From an uncultured Clostridia bacterium (lineage in GTDB: Bacteria > Bacillota > Clostridia > TANB77 > CAG-508): DNA of 46,238 bases. The notes under the pieces were generated by a model that was not told the DNA's origin, ran no database searches, and was given only the letters and a program-made list of their open reading frames with translations. Positions 33,703 through 41,092 of this stretch are shown piece by piece (within the stretch, counting starts at the first letter, position 1; each line of letters begins with the position of its first letter). Location: assembly GCA_904387305.1 (NCBI GenBank), contig CAJFLB010000009.1, forward strand, positions 1 to 46,238, written 5' to 3'. The translations under genes were made by a program, and so were the position numbers.

Positions 33703-33869
33703 ATGAAAGTATATGTAGCACATAGTAGAGAAATCAATTTTGAAAAAAGATATCATCTTCTATAAAAGCGGTAACAAATCATTTTCATGAATATAAAAAC
33801 AACGAAGAGATGATAGAAATTATAAAGAATATTTTAAATAAGGAAATGGAGTATAAGGAGAATAAGTAA
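33703..33869 (+). pseudogene. Internally deleted gene remnant
   Basis: ATG 33703 gives 20 codons (MKVYVAHSREINFEK and five more) then a stop at 33763. From 33759 another frame reads SIKAVTNHFHEYKNNEEMIE to a stop at 33867-33869, directly before the csaA start. The N-terminal half resembles the first strand of nucleoside 2-deoxyribosyltransferase-like proteins (KVYVAHSRE) and the second a typical C-terminal helix, so most of a gene of perhaps 150-200 codons has been lost between them. Confidence 0.5.
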
Positions 33870-34199
33870 ATGGCAACTTTTGCAGATTTTATGAAGTTAG
33901 ACATTCGTGTAGGAACAATTCTAAAAGCGGAAGAATTTAAAAAAGCGAAAAAACCAGCTTATAAGTTAGAAATTGATTTTGGAGAAGAAATTGGTGTTAA
34001 GAAATCGTCAGCACAAATCACCAATCTATATACTCCAGAAGAATTAATTGGAAAACAAATACTAGCAGTCGTTAACTTTCCACAAAAACAAATTGCAGAC
34101 TTTCTTTCAGAAGTATTAGTTCTAGGAACCTATAGTAAAGAGGGTGTTATATTAATTACACCAGATAAAAAGGCGAATAATGGAGATAAACTAGGATAA
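33870..34199 (+). CDS. csaA: CsaA-type tRNA-binding/chaperone-like protein
   Basis: 109 residues, AAGGAG upstream. A single EMAP/tRNA-binding OB-fold: FMKLDIRVGTILKAEEFKKA (7-26), YKLEIDFGEEIG, SSAQITNLYTPEELIGKQIL and a final DKKANNGDKLG. It matches CsaA in length and sequence. CsaA is described as a dimer with tRNA-binding and protein-export chaperone-like activity; whether it acts on protein export here is not known. Confidence 0.9.
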   Translation: MATFADFMKLDIRVGTILKAEEFKKAKKPAYKLEIDFGEEIGVKKSSAQITNLYTPEELIGKQILAVVNFPQKQIADFLSEVLVLGTYSKEGVILITPDKKANNGDKLG

Positions 34200-34213
34200 T
34201 AGAGGAGATATAG

Positions 34214-34636
34214 ATGATTGAAGAACTTAATAAAAAAGATATAAATCAAATTATGGATATTTGGCTAAAAGAAAATAAAAGAACACATAACTATATTTCT
34301 GGAGAATATTGGGATAACCATTTTGAAGATGTAAAAAAAGAAATTTTAAAAGCAGAAATATATGTATATAAAGAAAAAGAAGAAATATGTGGATTTATAG
34401 GATTATCTAATACATATATAGCAGGGATATTTGTCAAAAAAGAAAAACAATCTATGGGGATAGGAAGAAAATTAATACAATATTGTAAATCAAAATATCC
34501 AGAACTAATGTTAAGCGTGTATGAGAAAAATGAAAGAGCAAGAGCATTTTATGAAAGAGAAGGATTTAAAATTATAAAAGAAGAAATAGATAAAGCAACA
34601 AATGAAAAAGAATATGTAATGGTATGGAAAAAATAA
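34214..34636 (+). CDS. GNAT family N-acetyltransferase
   Basis: 140 residues, GAGGAGAT upstream. N-terminal LNKKDINQIMDIWLKENKRT, central strand AEIYVYKEKEEICGFIGL, acetyl-CoA loop VKKEKQSMGIGRKLIQYCK (about 74-92) and YEKNERARAFYEREGFKII near the end, the standard GNAT ending. The closest type is the YjaB/PhnO-like small-molecule acetyltransferases. Fourteen bases after csaA; probably co-transcribed. Confidence 0.88.
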   Translation: MIEELNKKDINQIMDIWLKENKRTHNYISGEYWDNHFEDVKKEILKAEIYVYKEKEEICGFIGLSNTYIAGIFVKKEKQSMGIGRKLIQYCKSKYPELMLSVYEKNERARAFYEREGFKIIKEEIDKATNEKEYVMVWKK

Positions 34637-34762
34637 AAGTATATCGTAAAGGTGATATGATAGAAAAATTAAATTATAAAGTCAATGGATATTATTCAAT
34701 ATGGAGCTGGAAGTAATAATTTATATATAGAAGAATAAAATGAAGCTAGGAGGAATTAAAGT

Positions 34763-34954
34763 ATGGAGAGCAAAAAATTAAATATTATTGTAGAAAATTG
34801 TCCACAAAATCATAAATGCCCTGCAGTAAATGTGTGTCCAGTTGGAGCACTAAGTCAAGAAGATTTTCAAGCACCTACAATTGATTATACAAAATGTATC
34901 AGTTGTGGAAAATGTTCAGATTTTTGCCCAAAGCATGCATTAGTTTTAAAATAA
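34763..34954 (+). CDS. 4Fe-4S ferredoxin-like protein
   Basis: 63 residues, AGGAGGAAT upstream. It has seven Cys besides the first segment: CPQNHKCPAVNVCPVGAL and then CISCGKCSDFCPKHAL, the second a canonical CxxCxxCxxxCP cluster site. The first set has unusual spacing (C-x5-C-x5-C) and may hold a second cluster only partly. It serves as a small cytoplasmic electron carrier in an anaerobe. Confidence 0.87.
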   Translation: MESKKLNIIVENCPQNHKCPAVNVCPVGALSQEDFQAPTIDYTKCISCGKCSDFCPKHALVLK

Positions 34955-34976
34955 ACAGTATGAAAAATATAAATGG

Positions 34977-35012
34977 AAAAGCTCTCCGAACCAAAAAGAT
35001 GGAACAGAGAGC
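34977..35012 (-). terminator. Minus-strand terminator of the Cys-rich gene
   Basis: Read on the minus strand, GCTCTC (35012-35007) pairs with GAGAGC (34986-34981), followed by TTTT. Confidence 0.55.
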
Positions 35013-35026
35013 CAGTGTGAAAGCAT

Positions 35027-35272
35027 TTATGGGTTACTTTTTTCAAACATAGCTGAGAACTTTTGATTATAGAGTTCTTGCACCAGCATTGGGAGTTCAC
35101 CGGCAATGGCTTTTTCTAAAAAAGCCTTTTCGCCTAAGGTATCCAATGTTTGCTTTAAGCGGACACATCCACAAGAATTACCACACCTGGTGCAACTTGC
35201 GGAATTTTTTAGATGCTTTACTAAGGCTTCATGAATGGCCCGGTTCCTTTCATTGTTTGCTTGCATACACAT
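35027..35272 (-). CDS. Small cysteine-rich protein, probably acquired by transfer
   Basis: 81 residues from ATG 35272 (alternative 35266) after AAAGGAGG. A helical start (NNERNRAIHEALVKHL) leads to CTRCGNSCGC (about 37-46), likely a metal site, then a helical end. Family not recognised. Its base composition is clearly more GC-rich than its neighbours (codons GCC, CGC, CTT/TTG mix, GGG) and it holds an in-frame CGG (35242-35240), which native genes here avoid. It has its own promoter and terminator, as a self-contained cassette. Confidence 0.7.
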   Translation of the reverse strand: MCMQANNERNRAIHEALVKHLKNSASCTRCGNSCGCVRLKQTLDTLGEKAFLEKAIAGELPMLVQELYNQKFSAMFEKSNP

Positions 35273-35304
35273 AAATGTATCCTCCTTTGATATAATTTTT
35301 TCTA

Positions 35305-35333
35305 ATTATACCTAGAAATTCTGTTAAGGTCAA
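35305..35333 (-). promoter_or_regulatory. Promoter of the Cys-rich gene
   Basis: On the minus strand TTGACC (35333-35328) and TATAAT (35310-35305), 17-base spacer. Confidence 0.7.
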
Positions 35334-35352
35334 GAAAAAGGAGAAAAGACAA

Positions 35353-35397
35353 TAAAAAAGAAATAAATGAATTAATTTTCACTTATTTCTTTTTTTG
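35353..35397. terminator. Bidirectional terminator at the end of the DUF1836 gene
   Basis: AAAGAAATAA pairs with TTATTTCTTT with T tracts on both strands; it contains the DUF1836 stop codon. Confidence 0.6.
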
Positions 35398-35869
35398 TAT
35401 AAATAGCATAAGCGCAAGAAAGTAAAACAGACTTTAATAAATATTTACGGTCATTTGTAGAATAATTATCAATGAAATCAGTTTTATTAAATACACAATC
35501 TAAAGCCTTTTCAAATAATTTACAGAAATTATCATATGCAATTTCAATTGGTGCACTTTCTAAAGCTAATCTAATTAATATTTTTATATCATTTATTTTA
35601 TAAACTTCTTTTAAAACACAAATAACAAAAAATTTAGCCAAGTGATTTTTGTTGTATTTTTTCTTTATAGGTGGTTCTATAATCTTATTTTTTACATAAT
35701 TATTAATCATATTTTTGGTTAAGATGGGTGTATCTTCTTCAGAATTTGGATTAGATAAGAAAGAAGATAAGGTTTCGTTTACTAAGGTAACCACTTGATC
35801 TAAATATAAATCCACATTAGGTAATTCTTTCCATCTAGGAATATGCAATTTTATTATTTCATTACTCAT
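35372..35869 (-). CDS. DUF1836 family protein
   Basis: 165 residues. The family pattern is clear: IPRWKELPNVDLYLDQVVTL (10-29), then LTKNMINNYVKNKIIEPPIKKKYNKNHLAKFFVICVLKEVY (about 50-92), which looks like a MerR-like winged helix (TxxMINNYVK, YxxxHLAxL). Function is unproven; a regulatory role is inferred from the helix-turn-helix-like start. It is divergent from the acyl-CoA synthetase at 36066, with 196 AT-rich bases between them. Confidence 0.88.
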   Translation of the reverse strand: MSNEIIKLHIPRWKELPNVDLYLDQVVTLVNETLSSFLSNPNSEEDTPILTKNMINNYVKNKIIEPPIKKKYNKNHLAKFFVICVLKEVYKINDIKILIRLALESAPIEIAYDNFCKLFEKALDCVFNKTDFIDNYSTNDRKYLLKSVLLSCAYAIYTKKEISEN

Positions 35870-36065
35870 ATTTTTTCAGTCCTTTATTTTCATTTTTATT
35901 TTATAAAACATTTACAATATTTCATAAAATTTTCACAATTAAAAAAAAATCCTTTAAGCAATATATATACATACATATTATCATGATTGAAATGGATAGT
36001 CAATATTGACAAAGTTTTATCGATGTGTTAATCTGGTTTAGAAAACCAGATAGGAGAATTTTAAT

Positions 36066-37787
36066 ATGAAAAATCAATTAAGAGAAGTTCCAAAATTTGA
36101 GAACATTAAAGAAATTATATACAATTCTGTAAAGTTATATCCAGAAAACATAGCTTACTCTATTAAAAAGAAAAAAGAAGAAAATAAAATAGAATACAAA
36201 AATATTACGTATACACAATTACTAGAAGATATAAATGCACTAGGAACAGCGTTATATGCTAAAGAATTACAAGGAAAAAGAATTGCGATTATTGGAAAAA
36301 ATCAATATCATTGGGTAATTTCACACTTGGCTTGTTTGTTAGGTGGAATTGTTTCTGTTCCATTAGATAAAGACTTACAAATTAACGAGCTAGAAGAATC
36401 ATTGATAAGAAGTAAAGTAGATGGTATTATCTTTGATGAAAAACTAACAGATAAAATACAAGTGATTAAAGAAAAACAAAAAACAAATATCCATGAATAT
36501 ATTTGCATGAGTAACATAGATGGTTTTGAAAATATTGAGCAATTACTACAAAAAGGAAAAGAAATTTTAGAGACAGGAAATCAAGATTTTGTTAATCATG
36601 AAGTCGATTCAAAAGGAATGAGTATCTTATTATTTACATCTGGAACAACTTCTAAATCAAAGGCTGTTATGTTATCACAATATGGAATTGCAACAAATGT
36701 CTATGACATGCAAATTGTAGAAACATTTTTGCCAACAGATGTCAATATTGCATTTTTACCATATCATCATATATTTGGTTCAACAGCAATGGTAGTCATG
36801 TTAGCATGTGGTGTAAAAACTGTATTTCCTGATGGTTTACGATATATTAAGCAAAATTTATTAGAATATCAAGTATCTGTATTTGTTGGTGTTCCTTTAT
36901 TAGTAGATAAAATGTATGCTAATATTGAGAAAGAAATTGAAAAACAAGGAAAAACAAAATTAATTAAGGTGGCAGTAAAAATTAGTAATTTTCTATTAAA
37001 ATTCCATATAGATATACGAAGAAAACTATTTAAACAAGTCATTGATGGACTTGGTGGAAAAATGCGATTTGTTGTTGCAGGAGGTGCACCATTTGATAGT
37101 AGAACAGAGAGAAAATTTAATGAATTTGGAATTCATATGGTACAAGGGTATGGACTAACAGAGACATCACCAGTTATTGCAGCTGAAAATGATAAATATG
37201 CAAAATATGGTTCAGTTGGAATTCCAATGAAGCATACAGAAGTAAAGATTGTCGATAAAGATGAAAAAGGGATTGGAGAAATTACAGTAAAAGGTCCAAA
37301 TGTCATGCTTGGATATTATGAAAATGAAGAAGCAACAAAAGAAGTGTTACAAGATGGTTGGTTTCATACAGGAGATTTAGGATATTTGGATAAAGATGGT
37401 TTCCTATTCATTACAGGAAGAAAAAAAGATATGATTGTTTTGAAAAATGGTAAAAAAGTATTTCCAGAAGAATTAGAAACTTTGATTAATCGAAATGAAG
37501 AAATAGAGGAATCATTTGTATATGGTATGCCAGATAAAGAAGATAAAAGCAAGATAAAAGTAGCGGTGGAAGTTGTATACAACCAAGAAATCGTAAAAGA
37601 AAAATATGGAGATATTTCAAAAGAAGATTTATATAAAATTATCTGGAATAAAATTAAAGAAGTGAATAAAACATTACCCAAATATAAATATATCATGCAT
37701 ATGATTTTGACAGATGAACCATTAATTAAAACAACAACTCATAAAACGAAAAGAAATGAAGAATTGAAAAAGGTGTTGAAACAATAA
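36066..37787 (+). CDS. AMP-forming acyl-CoA synthetase (paralogue)
   Basis: 573 residues, AGGAGA upstream. Clearly a paralogue of 8759-10462: phosphate loop LLFTSGTTSKSKAVMLS (about 190), YGLTETSPVIAAEN (about 362), GWFHTGDLGYLDKDGFLFITGRKK (about 434-457) and KNGKKVFPEELE. The C-terminal catalytic segment reads TTTHKTKR where the paralogue has TTTGKIKR: the lysine remains but its Gly neighbour is His, which may alter the adenylation step. It probably activates a different acid. The gene is followed by a giant hairpin element. Confidence 0.9.
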   Translation: MKNQLREVPKFENIKEIIYNSVKLYPENIAYSIKKKKEENKIEYKNITYTQLLEDINALGTALYAKELQGKRIAIIGKNQYHWVISHLACLLGGIVSVPLDKDLQINELEESLIRSKVDGIIFDEKLTDKIQVIKEKQKTNIHEYICMSNIDGFENIEQLLQKGKEILETGNQDFVNHEVDSKGMSILLFTSGTTSKSKAVMLSQYGIATNVYDMQIVETFLPTDVNIAFLPYHHIFGSTAMVVMLACGVKTVFPDGLRYIKQNLLEYQVSVFVGVPLLVDKMYANIEKEIEKQGKTKLIKVAVKISNFLLKFHIDIRRKLFKQVIDGLGGKMRFVVAGGAPFDSRTERKFNEFGIHMVQGYGLTETSPVIAAENDKYAKYGSVGIPMKHTEVKIVDKDEKGIGEITVKGPNVMLGYYENEEATKEVLQDGWFHTGDLGYLDKDGFLFITGRKKDMIVLKNGKKVFPEELETLINRNEEIEESFVYGMPDKEDKSKIKVAVEVVYNQEIVKEKYGDISKEDLYKIIWNKIKEVNKTLPKYKYIMHMILTDEPLIKTTTHKTKRNEELKKVLKQ

Positions 37788-37832
37788 GGAAATTTGGGCC
37801 GGACTCATTTTTTCCTTTTTTAACTATTAAAC

Positions 37833-38032
37833 AAAAATATAGAATATAAAATCATTACACAATTTTGTATAAGCTAAATTTTCATAGAAATTCTACAATA
37901 AAACTGTGATTTTCTTGCATTGTTACTTTTTATCAAAAGTAACAATGCAAGAAAATCACAGTTTTATTAATAATTTCTAAATTCAAATTTAGATACGCAA
38001 AATTGTGTAATGATTTTATATTCTATATTTTT
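37833..38032. mobile_element. Giant hairpin (MITE-like) element between convergent genes
   Basis: 200 bases. Outer perfect inverted repeat of 35 bases (37833-37867 / 37998-38032, containing ATATAAAATCATTACACAAT) and a central perfect inverted repeat of 34 bases with loop TATC (37897-37930 / 37935-37968, containing CTGTGATTTTCTTGCATTGT). The flanks carry a further pair, TCATTTTTTCCTTTTTT (37805-37821) against AAAAAAGGAAAAATGA (38045-38060). No open frame. It separates the converging acyl-CoA synthetase and xpt genes. Confidence 0.75.
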
Positions 38033-38064
38033 TAAATTCTTAGCAAAAAAGGAAAAATGACTCC

Positions 38065-38120
38065 GTCCCCAAAATCCCTCAAAAATGTCCCAAACAGAAA
38101 CGTCCCCAATGGGACATTTT
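38065..38120. repeat. GGGGAC/GGGACATTTT repeat, copy 2
   Basis: Contains AATGTCCCAAACAGAAACG then TCCCCAATGGGACATTTT, the inverse orientation of copy 1, directly after the xpt stop. Confidence 0.7.
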
Positions 38121-38694
38121 AGTTTAAAAATTCAATACCATTAGAAGAAATTTTAGAAACTCTAGCTAAAGAGTATACATCTAATCCTAAATCTTCTAAT
38201 TTTTTTCTTCCGTCTTGGAAAGATTTTTCAATGACAATTCCTACACCGGCAACAGAAGAACTTGCTTCTTTTAAAATTCGATAGGCCCCAAGTGCAGCTT
38301 GTCCATTAGCAAGAAAATCATCAATAATTAAAATATTGTCATTTTCAGATAAATATTTTTTGGAAGCCATTAAGACATAATCTGTGTTTTTGGTAAAAGA
38401 ATGCACAGGTGTTTGAATGGTTGTTTCTGTATCTAAAATAGCAGAAGATTGTTTCTTAAAAATTACTAAGGGTACATCTAATTTTAATGCAGTTGCATAA
38501 GCAGGTGCAATTCCAGAAGATTCAATGGTAACTACCTTTGTAATATTTTTTGCTTTAAAATAATAAGCAAATTCTTTTCCAATTAAATCCATTAATTTTG
38601 TATCTACTTGATGATTTAAAAAATTATCAACTTTTAAAACATTTTCATTGATAACAATACCATCATTTTTAATTTTTTCTTTTAATAAATCCAT
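38119..38694 (-). CDS. xpt: Xanthine phosphoribosyltransferase
   Basis: 191 residues, the family length, with AGGAGCT before the start. Converts xanthine plus PRPP to XMP in purine salvage. The PRPP-binding motif is NILIIDDFLANGQAALGA (about 123-140); MDLLKEKIKNDGIVINENVLKVDNFLNHQ is the usual start, and AIGIEFL-like ISSNGIEFLN the usual end. A housekeeping-type promoter lies upstream at 38729-38758. I saw no purine riboswitch in the short leader, although xpt often has one. Confidence 0.95.
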   Translation of the reverse strand: MDLLKEKIKNDGIVINENVLKVDNFLNHQVDTKLMDLIGKEFAYYFKAKNITKVVTIESSGIAPAYATALKLDVPLVIFKKQSSAILDTETTIQTPVHSFTKNTDYVLMASKKYLSENDNILIIDDFLANGQAALGAYRILKEASSSVAGVGIVIEKSFQDGRKKLEDLGLDVYSLARVSKISSNGIEFLN

Positions 38695-38728
38695 ACAAAA
38701 TCAGCTCCTATTATATTTTATAAAAATC

Positions 38729-38758
38729 ATTATATCATAAAAAGTCGAATTTTGGCAA
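38729..38758 (-). promoter_or_regulatory. Promoter of xpt
   Basis: On the minus strand TTGCCA (38758-38753) and TATAAT (38734-38729), spacer 18. The transcript start would be about 30 bases before the ATG, leaving no room for a riboswitch. Confidence 0.6.
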
Positions 38759-38953
38759 GATTAATGAAAACTTGCATTATGAACGATATTTAATTATTTT
38801 TATAAAGGAGTGAATACATAAAAATAAACTTGATAATTAGTATATATGTAAAGAAATATAAGGGATAATATCAAAATAAATATAAGTTTAATTCGCAATT
38901 ATAAAAGAAATGCAATCATAAAATCAAATTCATAAAATCTTTACAAAATTTCC

Positions 38954-39012
38954 TTGACAAACACAAAAAAAAGATATATGATAAAACCGAAATTAGGAAT
39001 TATTCCTAATTT
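38954..39012 (+). promoter_or_regulatory. Promoter and PerR/Fur-type operator of perR-rbr
   Basis: TTGACA (38954-38959), 17 bases, TATGAT (38977-38982). Starting 8 bases later is a perfect palindrome, AAATTAGGAAT-T-ATTCCTAATTT (38990-39012), covering the likely transcription start. Its length and 1-base centre match Fur-family operators; autoregulation by the downstream gene product is inferred. Confidence 0.8.
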
Positions 39013-39025
39013 TAAGGAGAGATTT

Positions 39026-39418
39026 ATGAACAACTATTCCAAACAAAGAGAAGCGATACTAGATGTTATGAAAGAAAACCTAGTACATCCAACAGCTGAG
39101 GAAATTTATCATTTCGTTTTAGAAAAAGAGCCACAGATAAGTAAAAGTACAGTATATAGGAACATTAACATCTTAGTAGAATTAGGAGAAATCAGAAAAT
39201 TAAATATGACAGTAGGACCAGACAGATATGACTATTTGTATAAGGAACATGCTCATGCAATCTGTGAAAAATGTGGGAGCATATTTGATTTCTATTATGA
39301 TTTTAATAAAAACGAAATATCAAAAGAATTATTAAAACAAATAGGAAAAAATATGGATATAAATAGTATTACGATTTATGGAATATGTGAAGATTGTAAA
39401 TCAAAAAATAAAAAATAG
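39026..39418 (+). CDS. perR: Fur family regulator, PerR-like
   Basis: 130 residues from ATG 39026 (AAGGAGAG 5-12 bases upstream). Winged helix at about 5-75 (SKQREAILDVMKEN, HPTAEEIYHFVLEKEPQISK, STVYRNINILVELGEI), dimerisation and metal part with HAHAICEKCGSIFDF and GICEDCKSKNKK supplying the structural zinc CxxC pairs. The next gene is rubrerythrin 12 bases later, so a peroxide-sensing PerR is more likely than iron-sensing Fur. The length is slightly short for the family. Confidence 0.88.
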   Translation: MNNYSKQREAILDVMKENLVHPTAEEIYHFVLEKEPQISKSTVYRNINILVELGEIRKLNMTVGPDRYDYLYKEHAHAICEKCGSIFDFYYDFNKNEISKELLKQIGKNMDINSITIYGICEDCKSKNKK

Positions 39419-39430
39419 GGAGGAATTAAA

Positions 39431-39976
39431 ATGGAAATGAATTTAGCAGGTACAAAAACAGAGAAAAATTTAATGGAGGCTTTTGCAGGAGAATCACAAG
39501 CTAGAAATAAATATACATATTTTGCTTCTAAAGCTAGAAAAGAAGGATATGAACAAATTGCAGCTATATTTGAAGAAACAGCTCAAAACGAAAAAGAACA
39601 CGCAAAAATGTGGTTCAAATTATTACAAGGTGGAGATATCAAATCTACAGTAGAAAACTTACAAGCAGCAGCTGAAGGAGAAAACTATGAATGGACAGAT
39701 ATGTATGACAGAATGGCTAAAGAAGCTAGAGAAGAAGGATTTAACCATATTGCATTCTTATTCGAAGAAGTAGGAAAAATTGAAAAAGAACATGAAGAAA
39801 GATATAAAAAACTAATCGAAAATGTAGAAGGTGGATTAGTATTTAGTCGTGATGGAGATAGAATTTGGAAATGTAGAAATTGTGGACATATCGTTATTGG
39901 AAAAGCAGCTCCAGAAATTTGTCCAGTATGTAGCCATCCAAAGGCATTCTTTGAAATCAAAGCTGAAAATTATTAA
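39431..39976 (+). CDS. rbr: Rubrerythrin
   Basis: 181 residues, AGGGAGGAAT upstream. The N-terminal ferritin-like di-iron domain (about 1-135) carries [31 protein letters not shown] and [14 protein letters not shown], the Glu/His iron ligands. The C-terminal rubredoxin domain has WKCRNCG and [12 protein letters not shown] (two CxxC knuckles). It reduces hydrogen peroxide in anaerobes. Operon with perR, presumably induced by peroxide. It has more regular codon use and is likely highly expressed. Confidence 0.95.
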   Translation: MEMNLAGTKTEKNLMEAFAGESQARNKYTYFASKARKEGYEQIAAIFEETAQNEKEHAKMWFKLLQGGDIKSTVENLQAAAEGENYEWTDMYDRMAKEAREEGFNHIAFLFEEVGKIEKEHEERYKKLIENVEGGLVFSRDGDRIWKCRNCGHIVIGKAAPEICPVCSHPKAFFEIKAENY

Positions 39977-39985
39977 TATATACAA

Positions 39986-40020
39986 AAAGACAAGAAAGAC
40001 AAGTTCTTGTCTTTTTTTCT
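39986..40020 (+). terminator. Intrinsic terminator after rbr
   Basis: AAAGACAAG (39986-39994) pairs with CTTGTCTTT (40006-40014), then TTTT; an internal copy GACAAG allows an alternative tighter fold. Confidence 0.8.
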
Positions 40021-40087
40021 TTTCACTTGTATAATAAAGATGAATTTTTAGAATTGGAATGATTAATTGAAAGAAGGGGAGAATATT

Positions 40088-40615
40088 ATGGTATATAAAA
40101 CATACTATGATTCACCAATAGGAAAGTTATTTATTGCAAGTGATGGAGAAAATATCACCGGTTTATGTATTGAAGGGCAAAAATATTATTTAGATAAAAT
40201 AGAAAAAGAAGGGATTTTAAAAAATGATTTAGCTATATTTGAACAGACTAAAAAATGGTTAGATCGATATTTTAAACAAGAAAAGCCTAAAATTTCTGAA
40301 ATATCATTAGCACCAGAAGGAAACATGTTTAGAAAATGTGTGTGGGAATTTTTATGTGAGATTCCATATGGAGAAACCATAACCTATGGGGATTTGGCAA
40401 AAAAAGTTGTAAAAGAATTAAATATATCATCTATGTCTGCACAAGCAGTAGGAAATGCAGTTGGACACAATCCGATTTCCATTATAATTCCTTGTCATAG
40501 AGTGGTTGGAAAAAATGGAAATTTAACTGGTTATGCAGGAGGAATTGATAAAAAAATAAAATTGTTAGAAATCGAAAATGTCAATATGGAAAAATTTTTT
40601 GTTCCTAAATTATAA
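40088..40615 (+). CDS. ogt: Methylated-DNA--protein-cysteine methyltransferase (second copy)
   Basis: 175 residues from ATG 40088 (GAAGGGGAG upstream). The active site is IIIPCHRVVGKNGNLTGYAGG with Cys at about 138; SAQAVGNAVGHNPIS and FRKCVWEFLCEIPYGETITY precede it. It differs from the copy at 14894 mainly in the N-terminal third (YYDSPIGKLFIASDGENITG here), so the two were probably acquired or duplicated long ago. Repairs O6-alkylguanine. Confidence 0.93.
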   Translation: MVYKTYYDSPIGKLFIASDGENITGLCIEGQKYYLDKIEKEGILKNDLAIFEQTKKWLDRYFKQEKPKISEISLAPEGNMFRKCVWEFLCEIPYGETITYGDLAKKVVKELNISSMSAQAVGNAVGHNPISIIIPCHRVVGKNGNLTGYAGGIDKKIKLLEIENVNMEKFFVPKL

Positions 40616-40629
40616 AAATAAAGATTATT

Positions 40630-40799
40630 GTGCAGTCTAAAATATTTTTTTATTATTTTTTACATCTTGTGTGTCGCAATCACTTATGTTGAAAGATAAA
40701 TCTTTCAACGAAGGAAGATTGCTCCAATTGCACTCACTTACGTTCGTTTGGTCGCTTACGCGATGTTTCAAAATAATAAAAATATATTTTAGACTGCAC
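40630..40799. mobile_element. MITE-like element with 30-bp terminal inverted repeats
   Basis: 170 bases with terminal inverted repeats of 30 bases, one mismatch (40630-40659 / 40770-40799), starting GTGCAGTCTAAAATAT. Inside is a nested hairpin: GCAATC outside a perfect 10-base stem GTTGAAAGAT-AA-ATCTTTCAAC (40688-40709) and closing GATTGC. The rest of the centre is richer in GC (TTACGTTCGTTTGGTCGCTT) than the genome. Nothing codes. Confidence 0.7.
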
Positions 40800-40952
40800 G
40801 TTAACAAATAGTGAAAATGTGAATAAAAATTTAAAAAAATGAGAATAATTATAAATAAGATTAAGGTAAAAGTTAAATTTTTTCTATAAAAAAGAAGAGA
40901 AAAAGACGAGAAATAAGCAGGTTTTAATAGAAATGTGAAATTTTTGTGAATT

Positions 40953-40994
40953 TTAGCACTCTTGTATTGACTTTGCTAAAAAAGGGTATATAAT
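40953..40994 (+). promoter_or_regulatory. Promoter of hsp20 with degenerate CIRCE operator
   Basis: TTGACT (40967-40972), 16 bases, TATAAT (40989-40994). Over the -35 lies TTAGCACTC-N9-CTTTGCTAA (40953-40979). The left half and spacer are the exact CIRCE consensus for HrcA; the right half keeps 6 of 9 bases (TGCTAA). Heat induction through HrcA is therefore likely. Confidence 0.7.
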
Positions 40995-41032
40995 TATAAA
41001 TGAAAAAAGATAAAAGTACTTTTAATCTAAAT

Positions 41033-41061
41033 ATGTGCTACCGAAAACGGTGTCAACACAT
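41033..41061 (+). promoter_or_regulatory. 5' UTR hairpin of hsp20
   Basis: ATGTG-CT-ACCG-AAAA-CGGT-GTCAA-CACAT folds into a two-step stem in the leader, ending about 17 bases before the ribosome site. It may stabilise the message or respond to temperature; it does not cover the ribosome site itself. Confidence 0.4.
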
Positions 41062-41092
41062 AAATATATAATTAATGAAGGAGTTGATTATT

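Noticed and set aside
33703..33869. A third CGG-type frameshift in the gene remnant after nadE
   Set aside because: The two parts lie in frames that a +1 shift does not connect, there is no in-frame CGG at the junction, and most of the gene is missing, so deletion is the better explanation.
34657..34716. 19-codon frame after the GNAT gene, with AAGGTG upstream
   Set aside because: Too short, with no family resemblance and only chance codon composition; possibly a gene remnant but not supportable.
38695..38760. Purine riboswitch before xpt
   Set aside because: The likely transcript start leaves only about 30 bases of leader and no conserved purine-aptamer core was seen on either strand.
38760..38953. 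Extra gene between xpt and perR
   Set aside because: AT-rich sequence; an AAAGGAG at about 38805 is followed by no start codon and no open frame. Nothing else was found in it.
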